A stretch of 64,000 bases of DNA, taken from Bradyrhizobium diazoefficiens (GTDB lineage Bacteria; Pseudomonadota; Alphaproteobacteria; Rhizobiales; Xanthobacteraceae). Shown here in pieces: positions 52,645 to 61,077 of this stretch. Each line of letters opens with the position of its first letter. The first letter of the stretch is position 1. The DNA lies in assembly GCF_016616425.1 (NCBI RefSeq), contig NZ_CP067101.1:3472001-3536000 (forward strand), given 5' to 3'. The notes beneath the pieces are model-generated. The model did no database searches. It had not been told where the DNA came from and worked only from the letters and a program-made list of their open reading frames with translations. Position numbers and translations under genes: made by a program.

Positions 52645-53871
52645 ATGTCTCAAGTCGTGGTAGAAGACCTGGCAGACGTTGCTCTGCCATCCCGTTTCGA
52701 GCGCGCCAACGTGGTGAGGCTGGCGATCGGGCAGGCGCTCGCCGGCGCAAACTCGACCGTCATCTATGCCACCGGCGCTGTCATCGGAGACATGCTGGCG
52801 CCGACAAAAGCCCTCGCGACGCTTCCGATATCGATCTTCGTCGTCGGGATGGCGGCATGCACCTTACCCGCCGGCGTGATCGCGCAGCGTCACGGTCGTC
52901 GTGCCGCCTTCGTGATCGGTACCGGCTGCGGCGTCATGGGGGGCCTGATCGGAACGCTGGCGGTGCTGCGGGCCTCGTTCTGGCTGTTCTGCGTCGCGAC
53001 TTTCTTCGGCGGCGTCTACGCCGCCGTGGTGCTCTCTTTCCGCTTTGCCGCGGCCGACTGCGCCACACCCGAGCGGCGCCCGCGGGCGCTGTCGGCCGTG
53101 ATGGCGGGGGGCGTCTTCGCGGGCGTGATCGGGCCGCAACTCGTCACCTACACGATGGACCTTTGGCAGCCGTACCTGTTCGCTGCGACCTATCTCGGGC
53201 AAGCCGCCGTCGCGGCAATTTCACTAATCGTTCTCGCCGGCGTGCGTCTGCCGGCGCCGACCGCCGCGGACGTCGGCAAAGGGCGTCCTCTGGGCATCAT
53301 CGCGCGGCAGCCGCGTTTCATGGGCGCCGTCGTCTGCGGCGTCGTCTCCTATCTGTTGATGAACTTCCTGATGACGGCGGCGCCGCTCGCGATGAAGTTC
53401 TGCAACCTTCCGCAGCAATCCGCGAACCTTGGCCTGCAGTGGCATGTGATCGCGATGTATGGGCCGAGCTTCTGGACCGGAAGGCTGATCACCCGGTTCG
53501 GCGCATCGAAAGTGGTTGCGGCGGGTCTGCTGCTTACCGCTGCTGCGTCGACGGTCGGTCTTCTCGGCATCGAGGTCGCACACTTCTGGGCAACGTTGAT
53601 CCTCCTGGGCGTCGGCTGGAACTTCGGCTTCGTCGGCGCGTCCGCGATGGTTCTCGAGTGCCATAGGCCGGAGGAAAAGGCGCGGGTCCAGTCGCTCAAC
53701 GACTTCGTTGTCTTCGGCACCATGACTTTCGGTTCGTTCCTGTCGGGCGGACTGCTCTCGGCTTACGGCTGGGACACGGTGCTCTGGCTCTCGTTTCCGC
53801 CTCTCCTGTTTGCCGTAGCAGCGCTTTTCGTGGCGTCGCCGAGGCGGTCGAGAGGAGGCGCTGCGGCATGA
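52645..53871 (+). CDS. MFS transporter
   Basis: A 408-residue membrane protein with about 12 hydrophobic segments. The loop after helix 2 is VIAQRHGRRAAFVIGTG, the MFS conserved motif; GPQLVTYTMDLWQPYLF corresponds to helix 5. The N-terminus starts ANVVRLAIGQALAGANSTVIYATGAVIGDML, unlike the DHA2 pump at 28 kb. Substrate unknown. Its ATG directly follows the TPR gene's stop, and the soxC-like gene begins 143 bp later on the same strand. It could import a sulfur compound or export a product for that cluster, but this is inference. Confidence 0.85.
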   Translation: MSQVVVEDLADVALPSRFERANVVRLAIGQALAGANSTVIYATGAVIGDMLAPTKALATLPISIFVVGMAACTLPAGVIAQRHGRRAAFVIGTGCGVMGGLIGTLAVLRASFWLFCVATFFGGVYAAVVLSFRFAAADCATPERRPRALSAVMAGGVFAGVIGPQLVTYTMDLWQPYLFAATYLGQAAVAAISLIVLAGVRLPAPTAADVGKGRPLGIIARQPRFMGAVVCGVVSYLLMNFLMTAAPLAMKFCNLPQQSANLGLQWHVIAMYGPSFWTGRLITRFGASKVVAAGLLLTAAASTVGLLGIEVAHFWATLILLGVGWNFGFVGASAMVLECHRPEEKARVQSLNDFVVFGTMTFGSFLSGGLLSAYGWDTVLWLSFPPLLFAVAALFVASPRRSRGGAAA

Positions 53872-54014
53872 TGCCCGGCCGCAGTTCGAATGAAAGCTTC
53901 GGCGGCGGCACATCCGCCCCCCGGCCATCCCGAAATGAACAGGGGGCGCATCGGATCGACGGATCCGCTGCGGCAAGTTCGGACAATCCTGTGAAGCACG
54001 TTCAAGGAGGAAGC

Positions 54015-55304
54015 ATGAAGAGAGGATCGCGCGCTGAGACGGCGAAGTCGTCGACGCGAAGGCAATTCCTGGCCGCCGGATCGCTGGCGGTAGGAGGAGC
54101 GGCGGCGCTGGTCGCATCCGGCGAGGTCCTGGCAGCCAAGCCGGTTGCCGGTGCTGAAAATCTGCCGCCAAACGTTCCGGAGTGGATGAAAGCGCCCGGT
54201 GCCGACGTCGGCAGTGAGCCATACGGTCAGCCCTCCAAGTTCGAGAAGGCCATCGTCCGCAACATGCGGAAAGACGCGAAGCAATACACCTCATTCTGGA
54301 GCGGGTCGCCTCTCGAGGATCTGGAGGGGACGATCACTCCGAACGGCCTGTTCTACGAACGTCACCATGGCGGCATCCCTGAAATCGATCCCGCGCAGCA
54401 CCGGCTGATGGTGCACGGCCTCGTTGAGACGCCAATGGTGTTCACGATGGAGGATGTCAGGCGCTTTCCCGCGCAATCGCGTACCCATTTTATCGAGTGC
54501 GCCGGCAATCCGCCCTTTACGCGCATCTACGCGGACAAGGCATCGAGCCTCGTCGGCTTGGTCAGTTGCGCGGAGTGGGTCGGCGTGCCGCTGAAGACCG
54601 TGCTTGAACAAGTGAGCATCAAGCCGGGCGCGAAATGGGTGATAGCGGAGGGGGCGGATGCGGCCGCTTTGACCCGAAGCATTCCGATCGAGAAGTGCCT
54701 GGACGATGCCATGCTGGTCTACGGTCAGAACGGCGAGGCGCTGCGTCCCGCGCAAGGTTATCCTCTCCGCGTGCTGCTCCCCGGTTTCGAGGGCAACATG
54801 AACGTGAAATGGGTACGCCGTCTCCACGTGACGGCCGAACCCGCCTATTCCCGCGAGGAGACCTCAAAATACACGGACTCCATGCCCGACGGTACCGCGC
54901 GGAAATTCACCTTCGTCATGGAGTGCAAATCGATCATCACGCGGCCGTCCGGCACGCAGAAGATCAAGCAAGGCTTCAACGAAATTTCCGGGCTCGCCTG
55001 GACAGGACGCGGCAAGATCGTGAAGGTCGATGTGTCGACGGATGGCGGCAAGAGCTGGCAGGAGGCGAAGCTTCAGGAGCCGGTGCTCACGCGGGCACTG
55101 ACCCGCTTCAGGTTGCCCTGGACGTGGGATGGTACGCCGACGACGATCGTCAGCCGCGCGACGGATGAGACCGGATACGTGCAGCCGAGCTTCGAGGAGC
55201 TCAAGGCGGTCCGCGGCGTTAACGGCGTTTACCACAACAACGCGATGCAACCCTGGAAGATTGCCGAGAGCGGAGAGGTGTCCAATGCACACGTCAAGGC
55301 TTAG
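54015..55304 (+). CDS. soxC: SoxC-like sulfite dehydrogenase molybdenum subunit
   Basis: A 429-residue molybdopterin oxidoreductase of the sulfite oxidase family. Tat signal: STRRQFLAAGSLAVGGAAALVASGEVLA (residues 13-41), so exported folded to the periplasm. Domain landmarks: HHGGIPEIDPAQHRLMVHGLVETPMVF, the Mo-ligand Cys in THFIECAGNPPFTR (most SoxC have C-S-G-N here), PIEKCLDDAMLVYGQNGEALRPAQGYPLRVLLPG, and a C-terminal Mo-co dimerisation domain (GRGKIVKVDVSTDGGKSWQEAKL). TTCAAGGAGGAAGC precedes the ATG. The cytochrome gene overlaps its end. No soxA, B, X, Y or Z in the window, so it is not part of a full thiosulfate oxidation system here. Confidence 0.9.
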   Translation: MKRGSRAETAKSSTRRQFLAAGSLAVGGAAALVASGEVLAAKPVAGAENLPPNVPEWMKAPGADVGSEPYGQPSKFEKAIVRNMRKDAKQYTSFWSGSPLEDLEGTITPNGLFYERHHGGIPEIDPAQHRLMVHGLVETPMVFTMEDVRRFPAQSRTHFIECAGNPPFTRIYADKASSLVGLVSCAEWVGVPLKTVLEQVSIKPGAKWVIAEGADAAALTRSIPIEKCLDDAMLVYGQNGEALRPAQGYPLRVLLPGFEGNMNVKWVRRLHVTAEPAYSREETSKYTDSMPDGTARKFTFVMECKSIITRPSGTQKIKQGFNEISGLAWTGRGKIVKVDVSTDGGKSWQEAKLQEPVLTRALTRFRLPWTWDGTPTTIVSRATDETGYVQPSFEELKAVRGVNGVYHNNAMQPWKIAESGEVSNAHVKA

Positions 55305-55824
55305 TACGCTCGCTCTCGCCATCGGAACGCTCTGTCTCGTCTCGGGCGCGTTTGCTCAGACCAAATATGGCCTCGGTCGGAAAGCCACGGATCAGGAGAT
55401 TGCTGGCTGGAATATCGATGTGGACCGGGACGGCAAGTCGCTGCCGGCCGGGCAAGGTTCGGTCAAGCAGGGCGCGGAGCTTTTTGCCAACCAATGTGCC
55501 GCGTGCCATGGCGACAAGGGAGAGGGGGGCATCGGCGATCGTCTCGTCGGAGGTCAGGGAACGCTGGCCACGCCCAAGCCGATCAAAACGGTCGGAAGCT
55601 TCTGGCCCTATGCTCCGACGCTCTTCGACTACATCCGGCGCGCGATGCCTCTGAACGCCCCCGAGTCCCTGACGAACGACGAGGTGTACGCCTTATCCGG
55701 CTACATCTTGAACATGAACGGCATCGTACCCGCCGACGCGACCATGGACGCAAAGTCGCTGAGCGCGGTCAAGATGCCGAACCGCGACGGCTTCGTCGAA
55801 GATCCGAGGCCTGACGTGCCATGA
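55285..55824 (+). CDS. soxD: SoxD-like periplasmic cytochrome c
   Basis: A 179-residue c-type cytochrome with a cleavable signal peptide ([25 protein letters not shown]). A single heme site [12 protein letters not shown] lies near residue 71, and a probable axial Met is in [25 protein letters not shown]. The N-terminal [32 protein letters not shown] is characteristic of the SoxD N-terminal part. It is shorter than the diheme SoxD of Paracoccus. The gene overlaps the end of the soxC-like gene by 20 bases, giving a SoxCD-type pair that passes electrons from sulfite or sulfane sulfur to the respiratory chain. Confidence 0.87.
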   Translation: MHTSRLSTLALAIGTLCLVSGAFAQTKYGLGRKATDQEIAGWNIDVDRDGKSLPAGQGSVKQGAELFANQCAACHGDKGEGGIGDRLVGGQGTLATPKPIKTVGSFWPYAPTLFDYIRRAMPLNAPESLTNDEVYALSGYILNMNGIVPADATMDAKSLSAVKMPNRDGFVEDPRPDVP

Positions 55825-55859
55825 TCATAGCGACCGAAGCGCGAGGCGACGCGGGCCGT

Positions 55860-56042
55860 CAGACCTGGCGATGCGGAGACCCTGATCCAGCACCAGCCAG
55901 CATGACCCATGCAACCTACGCGCCGGAAGAGAGAGCTGCGCACGGTTTCACCGACGGGCTGATCCGGATCTCGGTCGGCCTTGAGGACCACGACGATCTG
56001 CAGGACGATCTCCTGGGGTCGCTCGACCACTTGAATAACAAC
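55860..56042 (+). pseudogene. C-terminal fragment of a Cys/Met metabolism PLP enzyme
   Basis: One frame reads [40 protein letters not shown], the near-invariant end of cystathionine gamma-lyase / O-succinylhomoserine sulfhydrylase (metC, metZ type). In the neighbouring frame just upstream lies GDAETLIQH, the residues that should precede it; a one-base shift breaks the join. The PLP domain is missing. It lies between the soxD-like gene and the CoA-transferase pair and is clearly a fossil; the short frame 55,821-56,072 across it should not be annotated as an intact gene. Confidence 0.7.
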
Positions 56043-56082
56043 ACGTCCGACGCTCGATCGGGTCGGATATAGGAGGTGGAGC

Positions 56083-56889
56083 ATGACTGAATTCGTGTCG
56101 CCTGAGGCGATGGCCGCGATGATCCCGTCCGGCGTCAAAGTAGGCCTGGCTCCGGACGGCTCGGGATCCTGTCCTGCGATGATCCGGCTCCTGATCGAAC
56201 GCGGAATCCGCGACCTTCACGTTGTGTGTGCACCCATCGGTGGCATGCAGGTCGACATGCTGATCGGCGCCGGCGCGGTGTCCGTGCTTGAGACGAGCGC
56301 GGTCAGTCTGGGCGAAGCTGGCGGGGCGCCTTGCTTCGGACGCGCGATCCGGAACAGCGAGATCCGGATGCTCGATGCGACCTGCCCCGCAGTGTTCGCC
56401 GGTTTGAGTGCGGCGGAGAAAGGCGTACCATTCATGCCGATCCGCGGCATCATCGGCAGCGACGTCCTGAAAAACCATCCGAACTGGAAGGTCACGGCCA
56501 ACCCGTTTGACGAGAACGAGAAGATCGTCGTGGTCGCCGCGATCCAGCCGGACATCTCCCTCATTCATGCGCCGGAAGCCGACCGCTTCGGCAACGTCCG
56601 CCTTGGCCGGCGCCGAGAGGTCATGCTGCTCGCCCACGCGTCGAAGAAGACCTTCGTCACCGTCGAGCGTATCTCCGAGACGTCGTTGCTCGACGACGAG
56701 AAGCTCGCCGCCGGCGTCCTTCCGGCGATGTATGTCTCCGCCGTGGCCGAATACAAGAATGCAGCCTGGCCGACGGGTCTCTATGCTGAGTACGAACTCG
56801 ATGCCCGAGAGGTCGAAAGCTACGCCCGTGCGGCGCGCACGCCAGAGGGCTTCCAGGCCTATATGGCCGGCACAAGGAGCGCGGCGTGA
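56083..56889 (+). CDS. CoA-transferase family protein, subunit A (second copy)
   Basis: A 268-residue paralogue of the protein at 1,318-2,124. By manual alignment 209 of 268 residues agree, with no gaps. The same blocks are present (GGMQVDMLIGAGAV, CPAVFAGLSAAEKGVPFMPIRGIIGSDVL, HAPEADRFGNVRLGRRREV). TAGGAGGTGGAGC gives a strong ribosome site. The stop overlaps subunit B's GTG start (GTGA), the same arrangement as in the first copy. Neighbours differ: here SoxCD-like genes are upstream and an FAD oxidase and alcohol dehydrogenase downstream, so the two pairs probably serve different substrates. Confidence 0.85.
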   Translation: MTEFVSPEAMAAMIPSGVKVGLAPDGSGSCPAMIRLLIERGIRDLHVVCAPIGGMQVDMLIGAGAVSVLETSAVSLGEAGGAPCFGRAIRNSEIRMLDATCPAVFAGLSAAEKGVPFMPIRGIIGSDVLKNHPNWKVTANPFDENEKIVVVAAIQPDISLIHAPEADRFGNVRLGRRREVMLLAHASKKTFVTVERISETSLLDDEKLAAGVLPAMYVSAVAEYKNAAWPTGLYAEYELDAREVESYARAARTPEGFQAYMAGTRSAA

Positions 56890-57632
56890 CGACCGAATGC
56901 ACCAACCGCGAGTTGCTGATCTACACGATCTCCTGCCTTCTTGCTGGAGTGCAGCACGTTGCCGTCGGAATGTCGTCGCCGATGCCTGCGGCTGGCGCGA
57001 TGCTGTTGCGGGCGCTGAACAAGCGGCAGGGGCTCGGCGAGATACAGGTCTCGATCCTTGGCTCGGTCAAGCACAACTCCTTCACCAGCGGGGCCGAAGA
57101 ACTGTTCGATTGCGCGGCGCAGGGCCGCATCGGCGCGTTCTTCCTCGGCGGTGGACAGATCGACGGCAAGGGCAACGTGAACCTGGTCGGAGCCGGCGGA
57201 TATCCGAACTCGCCCGTCAGATGGCCAGGATCGTACGGTTCGGCCTATCTGTACTTTCTGGTGCCGCGCGTGATTCTTTTTCGCGAAGAGCACAGTCCCC
57301 GCGTACTGGTCGACCAGGTCGATTTCATCTCCGCGCCAGGCGCGACCGAAGACGGGGTCTACAGGCGAGGCGGTCCGCACGCCCTTCTGACGAATGCCGC
57401 ATTGTTCAGCTTCCAGCGGGACAGCGGTCGCTTCCGGCTCGAGAGCGTGCATCCGGGCCGCACCGCGGCCGACATCCGCGAGATGACCGGCTTCTCGTTC
57501 GACAACGACCGCTGCGAGGTCGAGACTCCCGGCCCGGACGCTGAGACCCTCACGCTGATGCGCAGCCAGATCAGGACCGAACTCGCCGAAACCTATCCGC
57601 AATTCGCCGCCTCCCTTCCCGAGGCGGCCTGA
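56886..57632 (+). CDS. CoA-transferase family protein, subunit B (second copy)
   Basis: A 248-residue partner of the preceding gene and a paralogue of 2,121-2,867. Shared segments include SSPMPAAGAMLLRALN, SILGSVKHNSFTSGAEELFDCAAQGR, FFLGGGQIDGKGNVNLVGAG, and YLYFLVPRVILFREEHS. GTG start at 56,886 inside the stop of subunit A. The C-terminus (RTELAETYPQFAASLPEAA) aligns with the first copy to the end, so both pairs are complete. The reaction is transfer or hydrolysis of a CoA thioester; the substrate is not known. Confidence 0.83.
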   Translation: MTTECTNRELLIYTISCLLAGVQHVAVGMSSPMPAAGAMLLRALNKRQGLGEIQVSILGSVKHNSFTSGAEELFDCAAQGRIGAFFLGGGQIDGKGNVNLVGAGGYPNSPVRWPGSYGSAYLYFLVPRVILFREEHSPRVLVDQVDFISAPGATEDGVYRRGGPHALLTNAALFSFQRDSGRFRLESVHPGRTAADIREMTGFSFDNDRCEVETPGPDAETLTLMRSQIRTELAETYPQFAASLPEAA

Positions 57633-57749
57633 AAGCATGCGTCGGGAGAGCACCAAAGGTTTTCCTTTGGGGTCGCCAAGGTCATCCCGTTTGAAGAAGC
57701 ACGCCTGTGCAAGCATCTACTCGGCCCGTCCACCTTTCGGGTTTCTATC

Positions 57750-58895
57750 GTGCCCATAACTGATCATCCCGTCGTCATCGTCGGAGGAGGCGTCGCCGGC
57801 CTCACCGCCGCGCTGCGGGTCCACCGTGCGGGTCTTGCTTTCCGTATGCTGGAAGCGCGGCCGCGCCTCGGCGGTCGTGTTCTGTCAATGGACGAGACCG
57901 GGCACGACTCTCGTGACGGATTCGATCTCGGTCCCTCCTGGTTCTGGCCCGACATGCAGCCGGCCTTCGGCCGACTGGTCGACGATCTCGGGCTTGCAAG
58001 CTTCGTTCAACATGATGACGGCGACGTCGTCCTTCAGCGCACGCGGCACGGATCGCCGCAGCGCTACGGTGGCTTGGCTCAGGCGCCGCAGTCCATGCGG
58101 CTCAGCGGGGGCACCGCCTCCATTGTAACCGCGCTCGCCGATGCGCTTCCGAAGAGAAGTGTCGAGCTCGGCGCCCGCGTGACGGGCGCAAGGCTCGGTG
58201 CTGAGGACGTCGAGCTCTCCTTCGTAGATGTCACGGGCTCGGTGCAGACTTGTCGTTCCGCCCTTGTCGTGTTCGCGATGCCGCCGTGTCTTCTTGAGGC
58301 GACTGTCTCGTTGGATCCTGCAATCGACGGCGCGTCAGCAAGCCGCTGGCGGGCGACGCCGACTTGGATGGCGCCCCATGCGAAGTTCTTCGCCGTCTAC
58401 GATCGGCCGTTCTGGCGCGAGCAGGGCCTCTCGGGCACGGCGCAGAGCTTGGTGGGACCGCTCGCCGAGATTCACGACGCCACGACCGCGAGCGGAAAGG
58501 CGGCTCTCTTCGGCTTTCTCGGCATTTCCGCGGAAGACCGCGCCGCAGCGGGGGACTCCGCGATCGTTGCCGCCTGTGTGCGGCAATTGGCCGACCTTTT
58601 CGGTCCCGAGGCAGCTAACCCGCGTGCGACGCTCTTCAAGGACTGGGCGGCTGACCCGTTGACGGCGACGGGCGCAGACAGGTTCGCAACCGCCCATCCG
58701 ACGGCCGATCGGCGCCCTTGGGTTGGCCCGGAATGGCAGGGTCGCATCGTATTGGCGGGCAGCGAAACGAGTTCGCGTGACCCCGGTTATCTCGCTGGCG
58801 CCGTCGACGCGGCGGAGCGTGCTGCGGCATTCGTGATCGGGCGTCTACAGAAGCCTGCACATGACAATTGGCCGTCGTCGGCAACGAACGGCTGA
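57750..58895 (+). CDS. FAD-dependent amine oxidase family protein
   Basis: A 381-residue flavin monooxygenase/amine oxidase: VVIVGGGVAGLTAALRVHRAGLAFRMLEARPRLGGRVLSMD (residues 8-48, FAD dinucleotide site plus the G-G motif), DGFDLGPSWFWPDMQPAF, a substrate domain in the middle, and a C-terminal FAD segment GRIVLAGSETSSRDPGYLAGAVDAAERAA. Length is slightly short for monoamine oxidases but complete. GTG start at MPITDHP. The upstream gap of 117 bp has no clear promoter. It could oxidise an amine or act as a desaturase; neighbours (alcohol dehydrogenase, CoA-transferase) suggest a degradative route. Confidence 0.82.
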   Translation: MPITDHPVVIVGGGVAGLTAALRVHRAGLAFRMLEARPRLGGRVLSMDETGHDSRDGFDLGPSWFWPDMQPAFGRLVDDLGLASFVQHDDGDVVLQRTRHGSPQRYGGLAQAPQSMRLSGGTASIVTALADALPKRSVELGARVTGARLGAEDVELSFVDVTGSVQTCRSALVVFAMPPCLLEATVSLDPAIDGASASRWRATPTWMAPHAKFFAVYDRPFWREQGLSGTAQSLVGPLAEIHDATTASGKAALFGFLGISAEDRAAAGDSAIVAACVRQLADLFGPEAANPRATLFKDWAADPLTATGADRFATAHPTADRRPWVGPEWQGRIVLAGSETSSRDPGYLAGAVDAAERAAAFVIGRLQKPAHDNWPSSATNG

Positions 58896-58921
58896 CGCCG
58901 CAAGTATCGGAGGTACTGGGA

Positions 58922-59962
58922 ATGAGGCGCTCCCATCGCGTCGCGCAAGTCTCGAAGCCGGGCACGCTCGAAATCGCCGAACGCGAGACGGCGTCTCCCC
59001 GTCCTGGCGAGGTGCTGATTTCTGTCGAAGCCTGCGGGATCTGCGGCGCCGACGCAGGCGACATCGACCGCGCCGATCCGGAGATGCGCCCCGCCCGGGT
59101 GCCCGGTCACGAAGTCGTCGGCCGCATCGCGGCCCTCGGCACCGGAACGCCCTCGATCTGGAAGATCGGTCAGAGGGTCGGCATCGGAAGGCTTGGCGGG
59201 CACTGCAACGAATGCGCTCAGTGTCGCCGCGGCGAATTTCAGCTCTGCATGAACCAGCCGTTCGTCGGATCGACATGTGACGGCGGCTATGCCGAGATGA
59301 TGATTGCCCGCGCCACCGGGCTGGTTTCGATACCTGACGAACTGAAGTCGGAGGAGGCGGCACCGCTGCTCTGCGCCGGCATCGCGACCTTCAACGCGCT
59401 GAAGAAGTGCGGTGCGGAAGCAGGCGACACGGTCGTCGTGCATGGCATCGGCGGACTTGGGCATCTCGCGCTGCAATACGCAAGGCGGATGGGCTTCCGG
59501 GTCGTTGCTGTTGGGCGCGGAGCCGACATTGCGGACGATGCCCTCGCTCTGGGAGCCCACTTCTACCTCGACTCGAGGAAGGAAGACCCCGTCGCGCGCC
59601 TGCAAAGCCTCGGCGGTGCCAAGGCGGTCATCACCACGATCGGCGATGTCCAGGCGGTCTCCACAATCGCAGGTGCCCTCGCGCCGCAGGGCAGGTTGGT
59701 GCTGCTCGGCGCCGGGAAAGATCCGCTGCCGGTATCGGCGGGTCACCTCGTCGTGGGCGAGCGCAGCATACTCGGATCGATCACCGGCACACCCTTCGAA
59801 AACGAGAAGACGCTGGACTTCAGCGTGCTGGCCGGCGTGCGACCTCGAATCGAGGTTATGCCGCTCGAGAAGGCGGGCGAAGCGGTCGCGCGGATGAGGT
59901 CCGGCCAGGCGAATTTCAGGATCGTGCTTACCATGACGGAGGCAAGCCATGCGCATCAATGA
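58922..59962 (+). CDS. Zinc-dependent alcohol dehydrogenase
   Basis: A 346-residue medium-chain dehydrogenase with both zinc sites. Catalytic Cys and His/Glu are in EACGICGADAGDIDRAD and VPGHEVVGRI; the four structural Cys are in GHCNECAQCRRGEFQLC. NAD-binding TVVVHGIGGLGHLALQYARRMGFRVVAVGRG is at about residue 168. Start at MRRSHRVAQ, which follows GGTACTGGGA; an earlier frame overlaps the oxidase end. The gene begins 26 bp after the FAD oxidase, and its 3' end overlaps the cupin gene by 14 bases, so the three are probably one operon. Confidence 0.9.
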   Translation: MRRSHRVAQVSKPGTLEIAERETASPRPGEVLISVEACGICGADAGDIDRADPEMRPARVPGHEVVGRIAALGTGTPSIWKIGQRVGIGRLGGHCNECAQCRRGEFQLCMNQPFVGSTCDGGYAEMMIARATGLVSIPDELKSEEAAPLLCAGIATFNALKKCGAEAGDTVVVHGIGGLGHLALQYARRMGFRVVAVGRGADIADDALALGAHFYLDSRKEDPVARLQSLGGAKAVITTIGDVQAVSTIAGALAPQGRLVLLGAGKDPLPVSAGHLVVGERSILGSITGTPFENEKTLDFSVLAGVRPRIEVMPLEKAGEAVARMRSGQANFRIVLTMTEASHAHQ

Positions 59963-60611
59963 CGATCTGACGATTCCCGTGATCATTCAAGCTTCGGAGC
60001 TTCCATGGGTGGCGAGCCCGGCAGCCGGTGTAGATCGACGCATGCTGTTTCGCGTCGGTGACGAGGTAGCGCGTGCCACGTCGATCGTGCGCTACGCCCC
60101 GCGCAGCGTATTCCCGCGGCACACGCACGGCGGCGGCGAGGAAATTGTCGTTCTCGAAGGTGTCTTCCAGGACGAGCACGGCGACTATCCGGCCGGCAGC
60201 TACTTCCGGAATCCGCCCGGTACGTCCCACGTGCCCGCATCAGCGGAAGGCTGCACGATCTTTGTCCGGCTGTGGCAATTCCGGGAAGGCGACGACCAGC
60301 AGATCGTTCGGCGTCCATCCCAGGCTGGATCCGAGCCAGGCGCAATCGAACTCTTCGACGACGGAGCCGAAAACGTGCGGATCGAAACTTTCGCGGCGGG
60401 TGCGGCGGTGACAATAGAGAATCGCCGTGGTCTTGAGGCGCTTGTTCTCGATGGTAATTTGATGATCGGGGACAGGACGCTCACAGCGCAGGGCTGGATC
60501 CGTTTGCCGGCGGGAGATACCCTGCGTGCGGTCGCTGGTCTGTCAGGAGCCGAGCTGTGGGTGAAGGACGCGCCGCTGATCCACCAGGATGTCCTTCAAA
60601 TGCCTGCCTGA
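59949..60611 (+). CDS. ChrR-like cupin protein
   Basis: A 220-residue protein with two beta-barrel halves. The first carries the cupin signature of ChrR anti-sigma factors: APRSVFPRHTHGGGEEIVVLEGVFQDEHGDYPAGSYFRNPPGTSHVP (His and Glu metal ligands). The second half (VTIENRRGLEALVLDGNLMIGDRTLTAQGWIRLPAG) looks like a degenerate repeat. It lacks the zinc-binding N-terminal anti-sigma domain of ChrR, and no sigma gene is adjacent, so it is likely an enzyme or a sensor rather than a sigma antagonist. Overlaps the alcohol dehydrogenase stop; end of the putative operon. Confidence 0.82.
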   Translation: MRINDDLTIPVIIQASELPWVASPAAGVDRRMLFRVGDEVARATSIVRYAPRSVFPRHTHGGGEEIVVLEGVFQDEHGDYPAGSYFRNPPGTSHVPASAEGCTIFVRLWQFREGDDQQIVRRPSQAGSEPGAIELFDDGAENVRIETFAAGAAVTIENRRGLEALVLDGNLMIGDRTLTAQGWIRLPAGDTLRAVAGLSGAELWVKDAPLIHQDVLQMPA

Positions 60612-60675
60612 CCTTCAAGCGATCTGTGCACACCAGATGAAGCGCATCCGGCCGAGCGCAGTGATTCAGTCCACC

Positions 60676-61030
60676 TCATGTCTCGGTCCCAAACCGAACT
60701 GACGGAGAGTGCGATTCTTGAATGCGGAGCTTACCTTGCAAAGCTGGCGCCCAACAATGGGGCGAGTGGCTCCGGGAGCAAAGGTGTCCTGCTGATCTCT
60801 GACGGTATCTGAAGCTCTGTGCCAGTTGCGAAACCAGATGGGTCGCGCCCGGCGGTTCAAAGAACGATTGCCCAGCCGCGAATGTTTCGAACGAGCCGCC
60901 CTTGAGCTGCGAACGGGGCTGGCCTTTGGTAGGGTAGGCCATGACCGAGCCACCATGGCGGTGCGGCGGAGTGAAGCCGCCGCTCACACGAAATACGGTT
61001 ACTCTCTTGCCGGGAAATTCATGAAGGCAT
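60676..61030 (-). pseudogene. Decayed cupin gene
   Basis: On the minus strand EFPGKRVTVFRVSGGFTPPH and RHGGSVMAYPTKGQPRSQLKG, then SFFEPPGATHLVSQ, are clear parts of a small cupin that binds metal through the HRH motif. The N-terminus (start, signal peptide) is missing, and after HLVSQ the resemblance passes to the neighbouring frame (ASDTVRDQQ). It is therefore truncated and frameshifted. The remaining gap sequence (60,612-60,675, 61,031-61,077) holds nothing recognisable. Confidence 0.6.
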
Positions 61031-61077
61031 GATTTGCCCGGCAGACTTCACGCTATTGACCTTGTAAGCAGGCTGCT

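Noticed and set aside
54015..55824. Complete Sox thiosulfate-oxidising system
   Set aside because: Only SoxC-like and SoxD-like genes are present; soxA, soxB, soxX, soxY and soxZ were looked for and are absent from the window.
59949..60611. Anti-sigma factor for the ECF sigma at 40.5 kb
   Set aside because: The protein has the ChrR cupin region but not the zinc-binding anti-sigma domain, and it lies 18 kb away in another operon.
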